The translations under genes were made by a program, and so were the position numbers. A DNA stretch of 64,000 bases. Source: Nannocystis sp. Lineage in GTDB: Bacteria; Myxococcota_A; Polyangia; Nannocystales; Nannocystaceae. The notes under the pieces are model-generated. The model was not told where the DNA came from. It searched no databases and saw only the letters and a list, made by a program, of their open reading frames with translations. This document shows, in pieces, positions 60,605-64,000 of the stretch (positions within the stretch are counted from its first letter, which is position 1; each line of letters opens with the position of its first letter). The DNA is taken from contig JADJRG010000028.1 in NCBI GenBank assembly GCA_016712315.1, forward strand, positions 124,001 through 188,000, in the 5' to 3' direction.

Positions 60605-62140
60605 TCAGCCGGGGTCGATGGGGTCGCAGGTGAACTTGACGAGGATCTTCGCCTCTTTGTCCTTCTGGACCTCGGCGCAGGCCTCGGGGCAGAGGATGAC
60701 GGTGTCGACGTCGACGTAGAACTTACCGGGGCCGCATTGATCCGGGCCTAAGACCTGATCGAAGATCAACGGCTCACCCATGCCCATGGGGGTGTACTCG
60801 ACCTTGATCGACTCGTAGTTGAGGTTCTCGCCCATGGGCGGCTCGGGGACCTCGAACTCGCAGGCGACCTTGGCTCCCTTGATCACGCCCTCGGCGATCG
60901 CCTGGAAGACGACGCTGTAGTCGCTGGTGTCGCAGAGGGGGAAGCGCAGGCTGTCGGTGAGGACAGAGAGGGCTTGGTGGCCGGTGCCGGCGTCGGCGGC
61001 GGTGTTGCACTTGGCGGTGACGATCGGATCCTGCGGGGTGTAGGGCTGGGTCTTCGGGTTGTTGAAGGCCATGCCGATGATCGAATAAAAGAAGTAGTTG
61101 CGCTCCTCCGCGGTGCCGAAGTGCAGGGGCGAGAGGGCGAGCAGGGCGGCGTCGAAGGCGTTGGCGGCGTTTACCCCGCTGTTGACGTTGTTGCCGTCGT
61201 TGTAGGCGCCGCAGGAGGCGCCGTCGTCGGAGATCGCGATGAAGGTCTTGACGGCGTCCTCGCGCAGCCACTGCTGCCAGCCGCCAGGGGCGAGGTTGAA
61301 CTGGTCCGGGGTGTTGCCGTTGAAGGTGGCGAGGAGCTGGCACCAGGCGTTGTGAGAGCCGATCCCGACGCTGTAGTGATAAAACTTGCCGGGGTTGAAG
61401 ACCGGCTGGGCGGGCGGGTTGACGCAGCCGCCTTGAGGGATGCCCGAGAGGGGGGCCTCGACGCAGATGTTCGTGCCCTGGCCGTGGCGGGCGACCATGA
61501 TGACCCGGTAGTCGAGGCCGCTCTTCTCGATGATCGAGGCGAAATTGGTGTTGATGTTGAGCTCGACGCCGTCGATCTCGTTGCCCATCGAGCCGGAGTT
61601 GTCGATGACGATGATGATGTCGACCGGCGAGACGCTGAGGGTGGCCTCGGCGGAGGACTCGCCGCAGGCGTTGGGGTTGTTGGTGCAGGTCTCGGAGCAC
61701 TCGCCCTCGGGGCCGTTGGCGTCGCCTTCGTCGCACTCCTCGTTGACGCTGAGGACCCCGTCGCCGCAGACGTTGAGGGTGCAGTCAGGGTTGCAGGGCT
61801 CGCCGACGCCGTTGGCGGCGCCTTCGTCGCACTGCTCGCCGGGATCGAGCTGGCCGTCGCCGCAGGTGAGCGGCGCCTCGGTGTCGCTCTCGCCGCTGGT
61901 GCTGGTGCCGCTGGTGGTGGCAGAGTCCGAGGCGCCGCCGCTGGTGGTCGCGTCACTGTCACTCTCGGTGGTAGAGTCGGCGGTGGAGGACGAGGAGGTG
62001 GTGGCCGTCGCGCTGGCGGTGAGGGAGGCGCTCCCGGTCGTGTCGGTGGCGCGACCGGTGTCGTCGCCGCTGCAGGCAGGTAGGCCGAGCCCGAGCGCGA
62101 TGAGGGCGAGGTGACGGCTGCGGCGTGGTCGTTGGAGCAT
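60605..62140 (-). CDS. VWA-domain lipoprotein with DUF4215 repeats
   Basis: This 511-residue exported protein has a lipobox LPAC (Cys23), a Ser/Thr/Asp linker to residue 90, two DUF4215-type Cys modules (CGDGQLDPGEQCDEG, CGDGVLSVNEECDEG) at about 93-155, then a von Willebrand A domain with MIDAS DNSGSMG (Asp180) and a FIAISDDG strand, and a C-terminal beta part with Cys pairs. It probably lies on the cell surface and binds a protein via Mg2+. The module combination is typical of myxobacteria. There is no operon partner; the next gene is 130 bp upstream on the same strand. Confidence 0.88.
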   Translation of the reverse strand: MLQRPRRSRHLALIALGLGLPACSGDDTGRATDTTGSASLTASATATTSSSSTADSTTESDSDATTSGGASDSATTSGTSTSGESDTEAPLTCGDGQLDPGEQCDEGAANGVGEPCNPDCTLNVCGDGVLSVNEECDEGDANGPEGECSETCTNNPNACGESSAEATLSVSPVDIIIVIDNSGSMGNEIDGVELNINTNFASIIEKSGLDYRVIMVARHGQGTNICVEAPLSGIPQGGCVNPPAQPVFNPGKFYHYSVGIGSHNAWCQLLATFNGNTPDQFNLAPGGWQQWLREDAVKTFIAISDDGASCGAYNDGNNVNSGVNAANAFDAALLALSPLHFGTAEERNYFFYSIIGMAFNNPKTQPYTPQDPIVTAKCNTAADAGTGHQALSVLTDSLRFPLCDTSDYSVVFQAIAEGVIKGAKVACEFEVPEPPMGENLNYESIKVEYTPMGMGEPLIFDQVLGPDQCGPGKFYVDVDTVILCPEACAEVQKDKEAKILVKFTCDPIDPG

Positions 62141-62271
62141 CGACGAGATGGTCCGTGAAGAAGGGAGGAGTGTCTAGAGGGCGAGCAAAATCGCGCGCGG
62201 ATCTCGCATAATTTGCGCGAAGTGTGCGTGTTCGGCCGCGTACGGGCGGCGGGCGGCCGATCGGCGGGCGG

Positions 62272-64000
62272 CTAGATCGGCGGGCGGCGGCTGAAGGCGA
62301 GGCGGCGGAGGAGGAGGTCGAGGGCGAGCAGGGGCAGGGCGAGCGCCCAGAGGACGAGCGGCCAGAGGGGGCGGCTGTGGTGGCGATCGTGGTTGACGCC
62401 TGGGTCGGTGAAGATGGGTGCCAGCTCGCCGCTGTGGGTGGTCGCGGCGCCGTGCGGCGCCTGCTCGAGCCAGGTGGGGTCGGGGAAGAGGCTGGCGGGG
62501 GCGAGCTCGGGCGGGTACGGGACGGAGACTTGACCGCTGGCCTCGGCGGCGAGGCGCTCCGGGGCGAGAGGATCGGTGAAGCGGGCGCGGAGCAGGCGTT
62601 GGCCGCCGAGCACGCCGTGGAGCTCAGCCTCGTAGCGGCCAGGGGCGGTGAGCTTGAGCGGGAGGGCGCGGCGATGCTGGGGATCCTCGGGGAGGCGCTG
62701 GAGGTCGAGGACCTCGAGCTCGCCCCGCAGATCGTTGGCGAAGGCGCCGTCGCCCGCGTCGACGTCGACGAGCACGCTCCAGCTCCCTTCGGCGCCGCCC
62801 GGGGCGACGCTGAGGCTGGCGCCGCCGAGCGAACCAGCGCCCTGCCTCATGGTGTCGCGGGCGATCTGGCTCCAAAACTTGGGAAAACCGGCCCAGCGCA
62901 GCCAGGCGGCGGACCAGCGCGGGCCGGCGTCGCTGGCGAAGGCGACGGTGCGGCCGAGGCCGCGGCGGCCGCGGACGAGCAGCGGCTCGCCTTCGTGGGT
63001 CTTTAAGAGGAGCTCGGCGAGGGGCTTGGGGCGGATCGGGATGATGCCGAGCAGCCCAGGGGCGCCGGCGAAGTCGAGGCCGCGGAGGGCCTGGACTGGC
63101 TTGACGAGGCGGGGGAAGTGGAGGCGCTCGGCGACGGCGTTGCGGGTGACCTCGCGGGTCTCGCGGCTGAAGATCCGGGGGACGTCGGTGCCGTCCTGGC
63201 TGAAGTAGTAGCGGCCTCGGCCGCGCTCGGCGACGCGGGCGAGGAAGTCCTTGCCGGCGCCGGCGCCGACGCCGACGGCGGAGACGGTGATGTCCGCGTC
63301 GCGCATGTCGCTGAGCAGGGCGGCGACGCCTTGCTCTGGCGATTGGCCGTCGCTGAGGAGGATGACGTGCTTGATGAGGGCGCGGGAGCCGATGAGCTGG
63401 AGGTAGGCCTCGCGCAGGGCGGGCAGGGCGTTGGTGCCGCCGCCGGCGGTGAGGCGGCGGATGTCGCCGGAGATCCGCAGGCGGTTGGCGGCTGGCTGGA
63501 GGCGCACGAGCACGCTGGGGTAGGAGTCGAAGGCGATGACGCCGATCTCGTCGCTGGGATCGAGGGTCGAGGCGGTGGCGCGAGCTGCCTCTTTGACCAG
63601 GTCGAGGCGATCCTCGCTGGACATCGAGCCGCTCTTGTCGATGACGAGGATGAGGGCGAGGGTCGGCTGATCTCGCTGACGCTCGCCCTCAAAGCGGACA
63701 GGGAGCAGATCTTCGACGGCGGTGCCGGCCCAGCCGCCGACGCCGAAGGAGCCTTCGCCGCCGATCATGATGAAGCCGCCGCCGAGCTCCTGGACGTAGG
63801 TGGCGACGGCGGCGCGGGCGGCCGGGGCGACGCGGGCGGCGGCGACGTCGGCGAAGATGACGAGGTCGTAGGGGCGCAGCGCGTCGGCGGCGACGGGCAG
63901 GGCGCTGGGCTCGGTGAGATCGACGTGGAGGTGATCGGCCCGCAGGGCGCGGGCGAGGGCCTGGCTGGGATCGGTGGGGGCGACGAGCAGGACCCGGGGG
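62272..64000 (-). CDS. VWA/GATase1-like membrane protein (5' truncated by window end)
   Basis: The frame is open to the right edge, giving at least 576 residues; ATG 63768 is internal. Reading from the visible N-terminal side there is a GATase1-like region (AALRPYDLVIFADV and GGEGSFGVGGWAGTAVEDLLPV), a VWA domain with LILVIDKSGSMSSEDR and an intact MIDAS, then a second GATase1-like or Ig-like part (LGIIPIRPKPLAELLL). Near the C-terminus is one membrane helix (PLWPLVLWALALPLLALD) followed by Arg residues. Proteins of this kind often stand in loci with AAA MoxR ATPases; none is visible here, so the rest may lie outside. Confidence 0.82.
   Translation of the reverse strand, partial: PRVLLVAPTDPSQALARALRADHLHVDLTEPSALPVAADALRPYDLVIFADVAAARVAPAARAAVATYVQELGGGFIMIGGEGSFGVGGWAGTAVEDLLPVRFEGERQRDQPTLALILVIDKSGSMSSEDRLDLVKEAARATASTLDPSDEIGVIAFDSYPSVLVRLQPAANRLRISGDIRRLTAGGGTNALPALREAYLQLIGSRALIKHVILLSDGQSPEQGVAALLSDMRDADITVSAVGVGAGAGKDFLARVAERGRGRYYFSQDGTDVPRIFSRETREVTRNAVAERLHFPRLVKPVQALRGLDFAGAPGLLGIIPIRPKPLAELLLKTHEGEPLLVRGRRGLGRTVAFASDAGPRWSAAWLRWAGFPKFWSQIARDTMRQGAGSLGGASLSVAPGGAEGSWSVLVDVDAGDGAFANDLRGELEVLDLQRLPEDPQHRRALPLKLTAPGRYEAELHGVLGGQRLLRARFTDPLAPERLAAEASGQVSVPYPPELAPASLFPDPTWLEQAPHGAATTHSGELAPIFTDPGVNHDRHHSRPLWPLVLWALALPLLALDLLLRRLAFSRRPPI

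Overview
The window is a very GC-rich, gene-dense chromosome segment that I read as myxobacterial, most likely from the Nannocystis/Enhygromyxa side of the order. This is inferred from its hallmarks: many lipoproteins with long Ser/Thr/Gly/Asp linkers after the lipid-modified Cys, DUF4215-type Cys-rich repeats (CGDGxxxxxEECDDG), a MYXO-CTERM-like C-terminus, an IgGFc-binding-like protein, FIST, STAS and SpoIIE signalling proteins, and almost exclusive G/C third positions. No rRNA, tRNA, CRISPR array or insertion sequence is visible. Most long open frames antisense to the genes are composition artefacts and are omitted.

Layout. 1-7.6 kb: end of an IgGFc-like protein, an SMC-like ATPase, a PDZ lipoprotein, a beta-propeller lipoprotein and a FIST plus histidine kinase pair. 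7.7-22.7 kb: Mfd, a BtpA-family protein, a lipoprotein esterase, an orphan class I terpene synthase, an FG-GAP MYXO-CTERM protein, a secreted protein with a strong terminator, a membrane-anchored coiled-coil protein with a helix-hairpin-helix end, a DUF579-like protein and a glutathione transferase. 22.7-27.3 kb: one 1552-residue protein of unknown function. 27.4-31.9 kb: a co-directional run of GT4 glycosyltransferase, DUF4336 protein, Lgt-like membrane protein, MJ0619/Tes-type radical SAM enzyme and small membrane protein, which looks like a lipid-modification operon. 31.9-35.6 kb: DUF924, DUF6438 and a second DUF4336 protein, then a geranylgeranyl-reductase-like flavoprotein.

35.6-40.6 kb: the most unusual locus. 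A five-gene minus-strand operon encodes a SpoIIE-type phosphatase with two sets of partner-switching proteins. One set is canonical: a GHKL-like regulator plus a STAS protein with Ser. The other is degenerate: a regulator-like protein that has lost its ATP-binding boxes plus a STAS domain with His in place of Ser, fused to a methyltransferase. 40.8-45.6 kb: a rhomboid homologue lacking its catalytic Ser, remnants of a HipA-like/HIRAN-like locus, a zinc-ribbon membrane protein, and a lower-GC Abi (HEPN) gene. The Abi gene is preceded by a consensus promoter and a 50-nt structured RNA that ends in an intrinsic terminator just before its start codon.

45.6-51.0 kb: a tri-partite heavy-metal RND efflux operon. 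51.1-58.7 kb: small lipoproteins, DUF3820, a CobA-HemD fusion, MnmG, a phospholipase D-like protein, a hydrolase and a lipoprotein. 58.7-60.6 kb: an AAA ATPase/DUF4276 pair with the look of a defence system. 60.6-64 kb: a VWA/DUF4215 lipoprotein and a VWA membrane protein cut by the window end. Many genes have a TAnnnT hexamer 6-10 nt before the start codon, which suggests frequent leaderless transcription. This helped me choose several start codons.
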